DNA from: Devosia subaequoris
GTDB lineage: Bacteria; Pseudomonadota; Alphaproteobacteria; Rhizobiales; Devosiaceae
Reading direction: 5' to 3'
DNA: 64,000 nt
NCBI RefSeq assembly: GCF_014197055.1
Contig: NZ_JACIEW010000002.1
Coordinates: 186,001 to 250,000 of the forward strand
Every line of letters begins with the position of its first letter. The stretch's first letter is position 1. A program made the translations under genes and the position numbers. This document shows positions 25,888 to 35,600 of this stretch, one piece after another. Below the pieces are notes generated by a model. The model had not been told where the DNA came from. It made no database searches and saw nothing but the letters and a program-made list of their open reading frames with translations.

Positions 25888-25940
25888 TGGGGCTTGAAAC
25901 TCACCACTTAAGGCAGGGTCCGTCTTTCCACTCAAAGAGG

Positions 25941-27758
25941 ATGCCTGTCGCGATGACCTCCCTCCGGCGCGCGCTGATAATGGCTGGCCTTATGGCTGGC
26001 TCCGCCCTGTCTGCTCCACTCCCCGCCCTTGCTCAGGCGACTGAATCCAACCTGCGGCTACTGTCCGACCCGTTCCTGCAATTGCCTACGGAAAATGGCG
26101 TACATGTCGTCTGGTTTACCGAGTTCGCCGGCAGCCAACATGAGGTGATCGTAAACGATCAGACTTTCACCGCCCAATCTTCCAAGATGACCCGGCTGGC
26201 CGAAGACCAGCAGTCCTGGGTCGGCGATCAGCAGGGAGATGGATCGCTCTTTTCGGCGCCCACCGCGCGTGACGTCTGGCGGCATGAGATGGCTTGGCTG
26301 CCGGTGAGCGGCTGCAATATTTCGTCCGCTCGATCAATGACGGCGGCGAAGCTGTCGAAAGTGACACCTTCTCGCTTGCCGCGCTGCCAGCCCAGGAACA
26401 GCCACTGCGCATCTTGCTGACCTCGGACCATCAGCTCAAGCCGATGACCCCCGCCAATATGCAGAAGATTGCCGAAACCGTCGGCGCGCTCGACGCCGTG
26501 TTCTTTTCAGGTGACCTGCAGAATATTCCCGACCGCGCTTCGGAATGGTTCGACGACAATCGTGGTTCCGCCTTCTTCCCCGGGCTTCAGGGCAACGCCG
26601 ATTACGATCTTGCCCAGTCGCGGCAGCAGGGCGACAGCACCTACGACACCACCACGACCTATCGTGGCGGCGCGCTGATCCAGAATGCGCCTCTCTTTCC
26701 GGTGATCGGCAACCACGAAGTCATGGGTCGCTACAATCCGGGCAAGTCGCTTGGCAGCCAGTTCAACGATCCGCGACCGCGCGCCGTCGCCGAAGCGCTC
26801 TACGAAGCCAACGCCGATCTCTACAATCCGTCCGGCGACCCCGAAATCCGCGCCCAGTGGATAGAGGACAACTCGTTCAACACCACCACTTACGAGGAGA
26901 TCTTCACCCTCCCCCGAAGACGGCCCTGCCGGTGAGCGGTACTACGCCTTGCGCTTCGGCGACGTCTTTCTGATCGGCCTTCATGGCACACGCATCTGGC
27001 GTTCGCCTTCGCAGGCCGAGGGTACACGCGGGAAATACCGTGAGGCAGCGACCGATCTGAACACACCCGACATTTGGGGCTGGGGCGAGTTCATCTTCGA
27101 GGACATGGCCGCCGGCAGCGAACAGCACGATTGGCTGATTTCGGTGCTCGAAAGCGACGCGTTCAAGTCCGCACCGGTCAAGGTCGCCTTGATGCATCAT
27201 CCGGCCCACGGCATGGGCGACAATTCCGTGCCCGCCTTCGCCCACCCCGAGCAAATCCTCGACTATGACGATGACGGGCGCCTCGTGGGCATTCGCTACG
27301 ACTATCCGTTGGAAAAGGACATCTTCGTCAACGACGTTGAACCGCTGCTATCCGAGGCGGGCGTGCAACTCGTCCATACAGGTCACAGCCACGTCTGGTA
27401 TCGTTTCGTGAATCCTGAAGGGATGAACATTCTCGAAACGTCCAATGTCGGCAACAACTACGGGTGCTACATCGAGGGACACAAGGCGCGCGGCAATGGC
27501 GCCTCCGGTTTCGACTATGACAGCGCCGATTATGCGGTGACCGGCGACCCGCATGGCTATCAGCCTGTCATGCCCACCGAGTTCTCGCCCATGAGCAATG
27601 CCGACGGCCAGCCGCTGCCCTGCGTCGCCAGCAACGAGATGACGGCCTTCTCGATCCTGGAGACGGGCCCCCAGGGCGCAAGCGTCAACCCTTATGTATT
27701 TGACGCCACTATCCCTGACAGCGAAGTGCGGATGTTTGACCGCTTCGCCCTCAACTAG
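25941..27758 (+). pseudogene. Secreted calcineurin-like metallophosphatase, two compensating frameshifts
   Basis: The intact ancestor was a roughly 600-residue secreted metallophosphatase. A signal peptide follows the start (LRRALIMAGLMAGSALSAPL, cleavage near ALAQA). Metal-binding blocks LTSDHQ, FFSGDLQ, VIGNHE, MHHPAHG and HTGHSHVWY are spread over three frames. Near 26294 one base is missing (the frame moves from RDVWRHE to AAGERLQYF). Near 26915 one C is extra in a run of five (FTLP to EDGPAGERYYAL). Both broken joins keep conserved protein on either side, so this is either a very young pseudogene or two sequencing errors. A PHO box lies upstream. The start could also be the ATG at 25953. 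Confidence 0.82.
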
Positions 27759-27815
27759 AAAGCTAGCCGGGCCCGCTGCATGATGAGCGGGCCCGGCTTG
27801 ACCGAAGCTTGATGA

Positions 27816-28136
27816 TCAGCCCTGACGGCTTGGCACCTGTACCACCAGCCCGTCGATCTCGTCCCGCACCTTGATCTGGCAGCTCAGGCGACTGTTGTCC
27901 CGCACATCGAAGGCGAAATCGAGCATATCTTCTTCCATGTGAGACGGACCGCCAACCACTTCGCGCCAGGCCTCGTCGACATAGACGTGGCAGGTGGCGC
28001 AGGTGCAAGCTCCGCCGCACTCCGCAACAATACCCGGCACCGTATTGATGATCGCGGTTTCCATGACGGTCGAACCGTTTTCCCCCTCGGTTTCAATGCG
28101 TTCGCCGTCGTTGGTGATGTAGGTAATCTTGGTCAT
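27816..28136 (-). CDS. 2Fe-2S ferredoxin (adrenodoxin type)
   Basis: A 106-residue ferredoxin with ligands Cys40, Cys46, Cys49 ([15 protein letters not shown]) and Cys86 (RLSCQI), and the acidic [10 protein letters not shown] patch. The start at 28136 gives [15 protein letters not shown]; the longer frame to 28271 only reads back through the methyltransferase gene. It resembles the ferredoxin at 19406 in length and layout but differs at most non-core positions, so it is an older paralogue. It lies 22 bases downstream of the methyltransferase gene, on the same strand. Partner enzymes are unknown. Confidence 0.9.
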   Translation of the reverse strand: MTKITYITNDGERIETEGENGSTVMETAIINTVPGIVAECGGACTCATCHVYVDEAWREVVGGPSHMEEDMLDFAFDVRDNSRLSCQIKVRDEIDGLVVQVPSRQG

Positions 28137-28158
28137 GGGATGCCTGTGGGACGTCGGG

Positions 28159-29328
28159 TTAAAGGCCGAGAAGGCCCTCAAGGTAATGTTTGTCGATACC
28201 GAACATAGCCTTGACCGCCGTGATCCGGTCAAGCACCGACTGGCGGGAAGCTGCCTTGCCTTTTTGTGCAACGATCAGATTGTTCTTGGGCGTATGGGCG
28301 TCAGAGACAAACTCGAACACCCTGGTGCGATAGCCGTGCGCCTCCAGCAGCAGCGCGCGTAGCCCATCCGTCACCATCTCCGCCTGCTTTTCCATGAAGG
28401 TGCCGTGGCGCAACAGGAAATCGAGCCGATCATCGGCGGTGCCCGCACTCATTTCGCGCCGAATCTGTTTGTGACAACAGGGGGCCACGGCAATCAGCCC
28501 TGCCCCCGCCTCGATACCGCGAAAAATCGCGTCGTCGGTCGCCGTATCGCACGCATGCAGCGCAATCACCGCATCGGCGTTGCTGGCGTCAAAATCAAGG
28601 ATTGACCCGGTCTCGAACCGCAACCCGGCAAAGCCGCTCTTCTGCGCCAGTGCATTGCCGGATGCCACCAGGGCCGGCCGCAACTCGACACCGATGATCT
28701 GCGCGTTTCGCCCCTGCGCCTGGAGATGGTCATAAAGCGCGAAGTCCAAATAACCCTTGCCCGCGCCCATATCGAGGATGGTCGGTTTCTCTGCCTTAAG
28801 CCCCTGAATCAGAGGCGCAAAGATCTCCACCATCTTGTTGATCTGGCGGAACTTGTCCTGTGCGTCATTGCGCACCTGCCCGTCCTTGCCAGTGATGCCG
28901 AGCGCATGCAGCCACACCGCAGAAATATCCGAAAGCGGTCGGTTCTTGGCCCGGTCATGGCTACCCTCGGGAGCGGCACGACCATCCGCCTCCGTTCGCT
29001 TCAGCCGCTGCTTGTCACCCTGCCGCTCAAACTGCAGATCAAAGCCAGTCGTTTCCAACCGGGCAGAGCGCCATGCATTTGCCAGCCCGTACTCGCAAAA
29101 GCCCGCGGCTTCATCCAGCGTCAAATTCTTGGTGATGTCGCGCGTCTTATAGCGGAAAACAAAGCTCAACCGCTCGCCGGCCTTGATCGAGACCTTGCGC
29201 GCCTCGACCGATTTCAGCTCGGCTTCATCGCCGTGATAGCCACCGCATTTCAAGCGGATCAGCGAACCGTCGGCAAAGGCATCGCGAAGCGCGGAAACAA
29301 ACTCGGCAATGCGATCTGGCGGGTTCAA
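28159..29328 (-). CDS. Class I SAM-dependent methyltransferase
   Basis: A 389-residue protein with a C-terminal Rossmann methyltransferase domain: motif [17 protein letters not shown], then [31 protein letters not shown], and a CCHKQ motif ([13 protein letters not shown]) common to a poorly characterised alphaproteobacterial group. The N-terminal 190 residues form an extra domain ([20 protein letters not shown]). The start is best placed at the TTG at 29328, whose last bases overlap the prfC stop as TTGA with AAGGA upstream, so it is coupled to prfC. Substrate unknown; coupling to a release-factor gene hints at translation-related methylation but does not prove it. Confidence 0.8.
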   Translation of the reverse strand: MNPPDRIAEFVSALRDAFADGSLIRLKCGGYHGDEAELKSVEARKVSIKAGERLSFVFRYKTRDITKNLTLDEAAGFCEYGLANAWRSARLETTGFDLQFERQGDKQRLKRTEADGRAAPEGSHDRAKNRPLSDISAVWLHALGITGKDGQVRNDAQDKFRQINKMVEIFAPLIQGLKAEKPTILDMGAGKGYLDFALYDHLQAQGRNAQIIGVELRPALVASGNALAQKSGFAGLRFETGSILDFDASNADAVIALHACDTATDDAIFRGIEAGAGLIAVAPCCHKQIRREMSAGTADDRLDFLLRHGTFMEKQAEMVTDGLRALLLEAHGYRTRVFEFVSDAHTPKNNLIVAQKGKAASRQSVLDRITAVKAMFGIDKHYLEGLLGL

Positions 29329-30929
29329 TGCCGTTCCTTGGTGGTGAGGAACTCGATCTTGGGCCAATCCTGCTTGGCCCGATCCGCCCACCAGGCGTTC
29401 TGCGCCAGGAATACTGGCGCACCATTGCGATCTTCCACCATGTTGGTCTTTTGGGCCGCGATGAAGCGCTTGAGCTCCTCACCATCTTCAGACTCGACCC
29501 AGCGCGCCACTTCAAAGCCCAGGCTCTCAAAGGTGATCGGCACCCCATATTCCTTGGCCACGCGCGCCGATAGTACCTCGAGCTGCAACTGGCCGACGAC
29601 GCCCACAATCCAGTCGGCGCCCATCATCCGACGGAAGACCTGGGTAACCCCCTCTTCTGCCAGATCGTTCAACGCCTTGGACATCTGCTTGGTCTTCATC
29701 GCATCGGTCAGGCGGACGCGGCGAATGATCTCGGGCGCGAAATTCGGGATGCCGGTGACATTGATATTGGCCCCCTCGGTCAGCGTATCGCCCACCGACA
29801 GCGTGCCATGATTGGGAATGCCGACAATGTCGCCCGCAACGGCCTCTTCAGCCAGCTCCCGGTTGCTGCCAAAGAAGAACATCGGATTGGAAACGGCCAT
29901 GTCCTTGCCCGAGCGGACATTCTTCAGGCGCATGCCGCGCGCGAACTTGCCCGAGCACAGTCGCACAAAGGCAATGCGGTCGCGGTGGTTGGCGTCCATA
30001 TTTGCCTGAACCTTGAAAACGAAACCGCTCACTTTCTTGTCCGAGGGCGGAATCGGCGCGGGCAGAGCTGGCTGCGGTCTCGGCTCCGGCCCCCAATCAC
30101 CCAGCGTGCGCAGCAATTCGGCAACTGACACACCCTTGAGTGCCGAGCCGAACAGCACCGGGCTCAGATGTCCCTCGTGAAAGGTCTTGAGCTCGAAACC
30201 CGGCAGCATCGCCTGCGCCATTTCCAGTGTTTCCAGCGCATTCGTGAACACTGGATTGTCGATCAGTTCCTCGACATCGAGCAGATCTTCGAGTGCCCCG
30301 TATTCGGCCAGGATCTTGCCCTGCGGATTGAGCACACGCTTCTCGACGAGATCGATATAGCCGCCGAAATCCACGCCCTGCCCGATTGGCCACAACACCG
30401 GGGTCAGGTCGAGCGCCAGCTTGCCCTGGATTTCGTCGATCAGCTCGAGCGGGCTGAGGCCCTCGCGGTCGACCTTGTTGATGAAGGTGATGATCGGGAT
30501 GTCGCGCAGCCGGCACACTTCGAACAGCTTCAGCGTCTGGCTTTCAATGCCCTTGGCCGCATCGATCACCATGATCGCCGCATCGACCGCGGTCAGCGTG
30601 CGATAGGTGTCCTCGGAAAAGTCCGAGTGGCCCGGCGTATCGAGCAGGTTCAGCGTCAGCCCGTCATATTCAAACGTCATCACCGACGAGGTGATGGAGA
30701 TGCCGCGCTGCTGCTCCATTTCCATCCAGTCAGAACGGGTCGAACGCGCCCCGGCCTTGCCGCGCACCATGCCGGCCGACTGAATCGCCCCGGCCGCCGC
30801 CAGCAGGCGCTCGGTCAGCGTGGTCTTGCCCGCGTCCGGGTGCGAAATGATCGCAAAGGTCCGGCGGGTCTGGAACGGTTCGAGATCGGTTCGAGGCGTG
30901 GCCTCGACGGCAAGGGACTGTGTCGACAT
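29325..30929 (-). CDS. prfC: Peptide chain release factor 3
   Basis: RF3 is the GTPase that recycles class I release factors from the ribosome. The 534-residue protein has G1 (SHPDAGKTTLTE), G2/switch (QRGISITSSVMTFEY), G3 (LLDTPGHSDFSEDTYRTL) and G4 (FINKVDREG). The later domains have GMRLKNVRSGKDM and the RF3-specific RRMMGADWIVGVVGQLQLEV. It starts at the ATG at 30929 and overlaps the following methyltransferase start by four bases. An inverted repeat TGCCGG-AAAA-CCGGCA lies 21-36 bases upstream of the start. Confidence 0.95.
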   Translation of the reverse strand: MSTQSLAVEATPRTDLEPFQTRRTFAIISHPDAGKTTLTERLLAAAGAIQSAGMVRGKAGARSTRSDWMEMEQQRGISITSSVMTFEYDGLTLNLLDTPGHSDFSEDTYRTLTAVDAAIMVIDAAKGIESQTLKLFEVCRLRDIPIITFINKVDREGLSPLELIDEIQGKLALDLTPVLWPIGQGVDFGGYIDLVEKRVLNPQGKILAEYGALEDLLDVEELIDNPVFTNALETLEMAQAMLPGFELKTFHEGHLSPVLFGSALKGVSVAELLRTLGDWGPEPRPQPALPAPIPPSDKKVSGFVFKVQANMDANHRDRIAFVRLCSGKFARGMRLKNVRSGKDMAVSNPMFFFGSNRELAEEAVAGDIVGIPNHGTLSVGDTLTEGANINVTGIPNFAPEIIRRVRLTDAMKTKQMSKALNDLAEEGVTQVFRRMMGADWIVGVVGQLQLEVLSARVAKEYGVPITFESLGFEVARWVESEDGEELKRFIAAQKTNMVEDRNGAPVFLAQNAWWADRAKQDWPKIEFLTTKERH

Positions 30930-31197
30930 GGGAACTTTTGGGCATGGGGTGCCGGAAAACCGGCACGCGCGTCACTTTGGCCTGCTCTATAGAGAATGGC
31001 CGTTGCCCGGTCAAATGACGGGACCGGGAGGCCGCTGCGTCAACCAAGCTAGCAGATGGCCACCGGCTCTGGCGTTGCCCCCGGACCTGGAGCGCCCGCT
31101 AGGCCAGGTGCATGGCGAGGCACATCGTTGTTCGCTGCCCATTAAGCCGGTATTAAGCATAATCGCCGACCATAAGTTTTCGACGCAGGAGGTATTT

Positions 31198-31857
31198 ATG
31201 CGCACACTCATGGTGGCTTCAGCCGCATTGCTATTGGCATCGCCAGCGCTCGCTGCGGATAAATTCCTTCCTTACCAACCCGAGCCCTATTACCCCATGT
31301 CAACTGGCGGCTGGGGCGGCCAGTATCTCGGCGCCACGCTTGGCGGGCAACGCACGCGTATCGACGTCCCCAGCGAAGGGACCTTCGAAGACAATGGCTT
31401 CATCGGCGGGCTGTTCGCCGGCTACAATGTCCATCAGGAAAATCTGGTCTATGGCGCCGAAGCGGATGCTGAATGGTCAAATTATGATCAGTCGGTCGCC
31501 TGCGGCACGCGCGCTGCCTGGACTTGCCGGGGCTATGTGAATTTCCAGGGCTCACTGCGCGCCCGGCTTGGTGTCGCAACCGACAGTTTCCTTCTTTACG
31601 GCACCGCCGGACTTGCCGTTGCCCATGCCGGCGGTTTGACCACCAGCCCGGCCAACGTCAGCTACCACGACTCGTCTTTCCGCTTCGGCTGGACCGTCGG
31701 AGCCGGTGCAGAGCTCGCCTTCAATGAAAATTGGTTCGGTCGCGCGGAATACCGCTACACCGATCTGGGGGTGCGCGACATAACCTTCGACATCGTTCAT
31801 TCGAACGTCAAAGTCACCTCACACGCCCTGCGCGCTGGTATCGGCTACCGCTTCTGA
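31198..31857 (+). CDS. Outer-membrane beta-barrel protein (Omp25/RopB-like)
   Basis: A 219-residue protein with a signal peptide (MRTLMVASAALLLASPALAA) and an eight-strand beta-barrel pattern: alternating hydrophobic strands ending in aromatic residues, GGLFAGYNVH, LRARLGVATDSFLLYGTAGL, GWTVGAGAELAFNENWFGRA, and the terminal phenylalanine (AGIGYRF) used for outer-membrane insertion. The ATG at 31198 has AGGAGG five bases upstream; the longer frame is non-coding. It belongs to the porin-like Omp25/Omp31 group common in Hyphomicrobiales. Single gene with a 268-base upstream region. Confidence 0.9.
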   Translation: MRTLMVASAALLLASPALAADKFLPYQPEPYYPMSTGGWGGQYLGATLGGQRTRIDVPSEGTFEDNGFIGGLFAGYNVHQENLVYGAEADAEWSNYDQSVACGTRAAWTCRGYVNFQGSLRARLGVATDSFLLYGTAGLAVAHAGGLTTSPANVSYHDSSFRFGWTVGAGAELAFNENWFGRAEYRYTDLGVRDITFDIVHSNVKVTSHALRAGIGYRF

Positions 31858-31903
31858 AAAAGTTCGAGGGAGTGCGCACCCTCTTCTGCCCTGATGGTTG
31901 AGA

Positions 31904-32296
31904 TCAGTCGTCTGTACTATTGGCTAGCATCTGCGCGATGAAGTCGCGCACCTCTTCCACCGCCATGCCCAGATCATCAATCTGCTCGGCGCGAAGGGGG
32001 CGACCACCCTTGAGGTCTTTCTCTAGTTGCAGCGCCAGGTCGGCAACGCACCGGGCGCCGACGCCTGCGGACGCTCCTTTTATGGAATGCAGGTTGATGG
32101 CGAGATCGTCATAGGCCGAAGCGAGCTTGAGGCGTTCGAAATAAGTAGCCAGCGTTGTATCGAACAGCCGCAGCACTTCGAGTTCGAGATTTTCATCGCC
32201 CAGGCACTGCTTGGCCAGATGCACCAGATCGACGGGTCGGACCGGTCGATGCTGGGACTGAGGAAGCGTTTCCGCGACAATCGCTCTTTGCGCCAT
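31904..32296 (-). CDS. Hpt-domain histidine phosphotransfer protein
   Basis: A 130-residue stand-alone Hpt domain: four predicted helices, with the phospho-accepting His70 in LHSIKGASAGVGA. It relays phosphoryl groups between a hybrid histidine kinase and a response regulator. No kinase or regulator is adjacent, so its pathway is open. It is too short to be ChpT. It is divergent from the giant GPR-like gene, sharing a 356-base upstream region with it. Confidence 0.85.
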   Translation of the reverse strand: MAQRAIVAETLPQSQHRPVRPVDLVHLAKQCLGDENLELEVLRLFDTTLATYFERLKLASAYDDLAINLHSIKGASAGVGARCVADLALQLEKDLKGGRPLRAEQIDDLGMAVEEVRDFIAQMLANSTDD

Positions 32297-32652
32297 TCTG
32301 GCTACTCCTGACTACACCGGAAGGCGCCGCAGCCCCTGCCTTGTGCACAAGCCTAAAGCGCAGGGCGTGAACAGGGGCTTAAGCCACATCTTCGCCTTTG
32401 TTTGATCCTCAAGTCCTTAACGTTTCCCACCCAAAAATTAACCTTTGGGTAAGAAACCGTTCGGTTTGCATAAAATTGAATGTATGAATGAGCTTGAACC
32501 AGCGCGCGGCGGCGAGGGTTTGTGGGGACGATGCGGGGCATTTGCATCGAATTGTTCCGGTTTGGCGACCGGCCCGGAAAGGGGCAGTGTGCCATGACGA
32601 CTCCTATTGTCCGCCGTGATGCTGTTGTGCCGACGCGAGAGTTGTAAAGAGT
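32297..32652. promoter_or_regulatory. Divergent upstream region of the Hpt and GPR-like genes
   Basis: No coding frame. It is AT-rich between 32395 and 32490. TTAA-CCTTTGG-GTAA at 32438-32452 is one base off the CtrA consensus and another CTTAAC lies at 32416. The GPR-like gene starts at 32653 after AGTTGTAAAGAGT, a weak ribosome-binding site. Confidence 0.4.
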
Positions 32653-35600
32653 ATGGCGAAAAATCCGACCCCCCAGAACGATCCGGCCGCGCTGGCCTTC
32701 TCGGCCGTCGAAGATGCCCTCAAGGACTCCGTGTTCAATCTGGACCCACCGGCCCAGCCCAGTCAGGAAAAGAAGGCCGACAAGAAGCCTGATCCGGCGC
32801 GTTCCGAGCGCCTGCGCGCCGCCGACCGCATTGCCCAGCAGGCCGGCACCGTGGCCAATGACGACCGCGTCTCAGCTTCCAAGCTTCTCTACAGCCTGCA
32901 AAGCCGTTCATCGGCCGCACCGACCTGGCTGGCTCTTTTGCTCTCGTTGATCTGGATCGCCGCTGTCGCGACAGTGGCCTGGATGCGTTTTGGCGCACAG
33001 ATGCTCGATTTCGGCACTTTTGCCGGCACGATAGAATTTGTCGCCACCCTGGCCATCATGGTCGTGCCCGTTCTCGGCTTCTTTGCCGTGGCGACCCTGA
33101 TGCGTCGCGCGGCCGACTTGCGCAACGCCGCATCCTCCATCACCCAGGCCGCCATTCGGCTGGCTGAACCCGAGGTGACGGCTGCTGACAAGGTGGCGTC
33201 TGTCGGTCAGGCCGTCCGTCGCGAGGTCAACGCACTCGGCGATGGCCTTGAGCGCGCCCTGTCGCGTGCCGGCGAACTTGAAGTGATGATCCACAACGAG
33301 GTCACTGCGCTCGAACGCACCTATTCGGACAATGAATCGCGCATGCGCGCGCTGATCGCCGAACTGGCCAGCCAGCGCGAAAGCGTTTTGACCAATACCG
33401 AGCGTGTGCGCGAGGCCATCACCGAAAGCCACACCGGTCTCGTCTTCGACCTCGACATGATCAGCCAGCGCATTGCCGGCACCATTGTGGAAAGCGGCGG
33501 CAATCTTACCCGTGCTCTCGAAACCGCCGGCAACACGCTGACGACAGGCTTCTCTGAACGCGCCGACGGCTTCGTTGCCTTGGTCGACAACCGCACCTCG
33601 GATTTCCTCGGCGCCCTGGACGACAGCACCGGCCGGCTTTCGCTCGGCTTTGAAGACAATGCCGCCGCCATCGGTAAGTCGCTGGACGAACGCGCTGCCG
33701 AAATCAATGCCGGCATCGAAAGCCGCATCAGCAAGCTCAGCCAGGCGCTTGATCACCATGTCGACAGCATTGCGCTGGCCATGGATTCGCGCACCCAGCA
33801 GCTCGAAGAACGCACCGAGACGCTAACGGGCACTTTCGAGGACCGGACCCGTACCATTGCCGGCCTGATCGAGTCGGGCACCGGCAACTTGTCGACGGCC
33901 CTCGATGAACGCACCGCTGCACTCTCCAATCTCCTGACCGATGGCGGCACGTCGCTGCTCGATCAGCTCCGCACCCGCGGCGAGGAAGTCAGCGAGGCCC
34001 TCGCCTCAATCGGCGCCCGCGTCTCCGGCGATATCAGCGGCCGCGCCACCGAGGCCGAACTGCTGCTGGCAACCCTGACCCGACAGCTCGATGAATCTGT
34101 GTCGATCCAGCTCAACGCGCTCGACAGCCGCCTGCAATCAGCCATCATCGAGATCAATGGCGCGCTGGACGACACCTCGGAGCGCGCGCGCGAAACGCTA
34201 TCCACCGCCGGTCAGGATTCGCTCAGCCTGTTCGACACCCGCCTGACCGAAATCACCGGCCTGCTCGACGAAAAACTCCGCGCCCTCGACAATGTCATTG
34301 GCGACAAGGGCGAAAATCTGGTGCAGCGCCTCGACCAGCAGGGCGTCAATTTTGCCGCCCGCGCCAATGTGCTGGAGATGGCGCTCAACGAGGAATCGGG
34401 CCGATTCAACGACATCGTTTCGGATCGCACCCGCGAAATGAGCGACGTGATCGGCGCCAAAACCAAGGCCATCACGGAAGCTCTGAACAACCGTAGCCAG
34501 GAGATTTCCGATAGCCTGGACGGCCACGCCGATATGCTCACCGAAGCGCTCGACAGCCGCACTGGCAAGCTCGACGAAATGCTCGCCAGCCGCACCATTG
34601 AAGTCAGCGAGGCCATTCTCGCCCGCACCGGCGAACTGGAACAGACCCTGGCTGGCCGCGGCGCCGAGGTAAACGAGGCTATCCGCATGCGCTCCCAGGA
34701 GCTGGGCGAGACCCTCGCTACCGGGACACAGGCCTTCGACAGGGCCATTGCAGGCCGCACGCAGCGCATGGCCGACACGCTCACGGGCCAGACCGAGCGC
34801 CTTGAGCAGACCCTGAACCAGACAACAGAAACACTGAGCGAAACCATCTCCGAGCGTACCAATGCGCTCTCGCTCGAACTGGAAACCCGCACCGGCGACT
34901 TCGCAAGCCAGATCGACGAACGCACTGGCACCCTGGTGTCCCGTCTGGACGAACGCACCGGCTCGCTCGCCGCGCAGCTCGACCAAAGCACGGCCACGCT
35001 AGCTTCCGAATTCGACCAGCGCGCCAGCACCCTGGTCTCTGGGCTCGACCAGCGCACCTCCGCGCTCACCACCGAACTCGAGCAACGCACGGCCGCACTC
35101 AATTCGGGCCTCGACCAACGCACTTACGCGCTCACCACTGAATTTGATCAACGCGCCGACACCCTGGTTTCCGAACTCGACCAACGCACGTCCGCATTCA
35201 ATTCGGGCCTCGCCCAGCGCACTTACACGCTCACCACTGAACTTGATCAGCGCGCCGACACGCTGGTTTCCGGCCTCGATCAGCGCACCGCCACGCTCAC
35301 CACCGAGCTCGACCAGCGCACGGCGGCGTTCAATTCGGGCCTTGATGAACGCACCGGCACCTTCACCGCGCAGCTCGATGAACGTGCCGATGGCCTCATC
35401 TCGCGCCTCGACGAACGCACCCAGGACATGGCTGGTGCGGTCAACACCCGCACCCAGCAGCTCTCCGACGCGCTCAACGCCCGCACCCAGGCGCTTTCCG
35501 ATACGCTCTCGACCCATACTGCCTCGATTGGCGAAACCATCAGCCTGCACACCGCCGAACTTGCTGAAACGCTCGATCAGCACGGCGCCAAGGCCCGCGA

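Noticed and set aside
34978-35406. Regular 33-bp repeats as a CRISPR array
   Set aside because: The repeats are directly adjacent without unique spacers and encode in-frame 11-residue units of a large protein; no cas genes are present.
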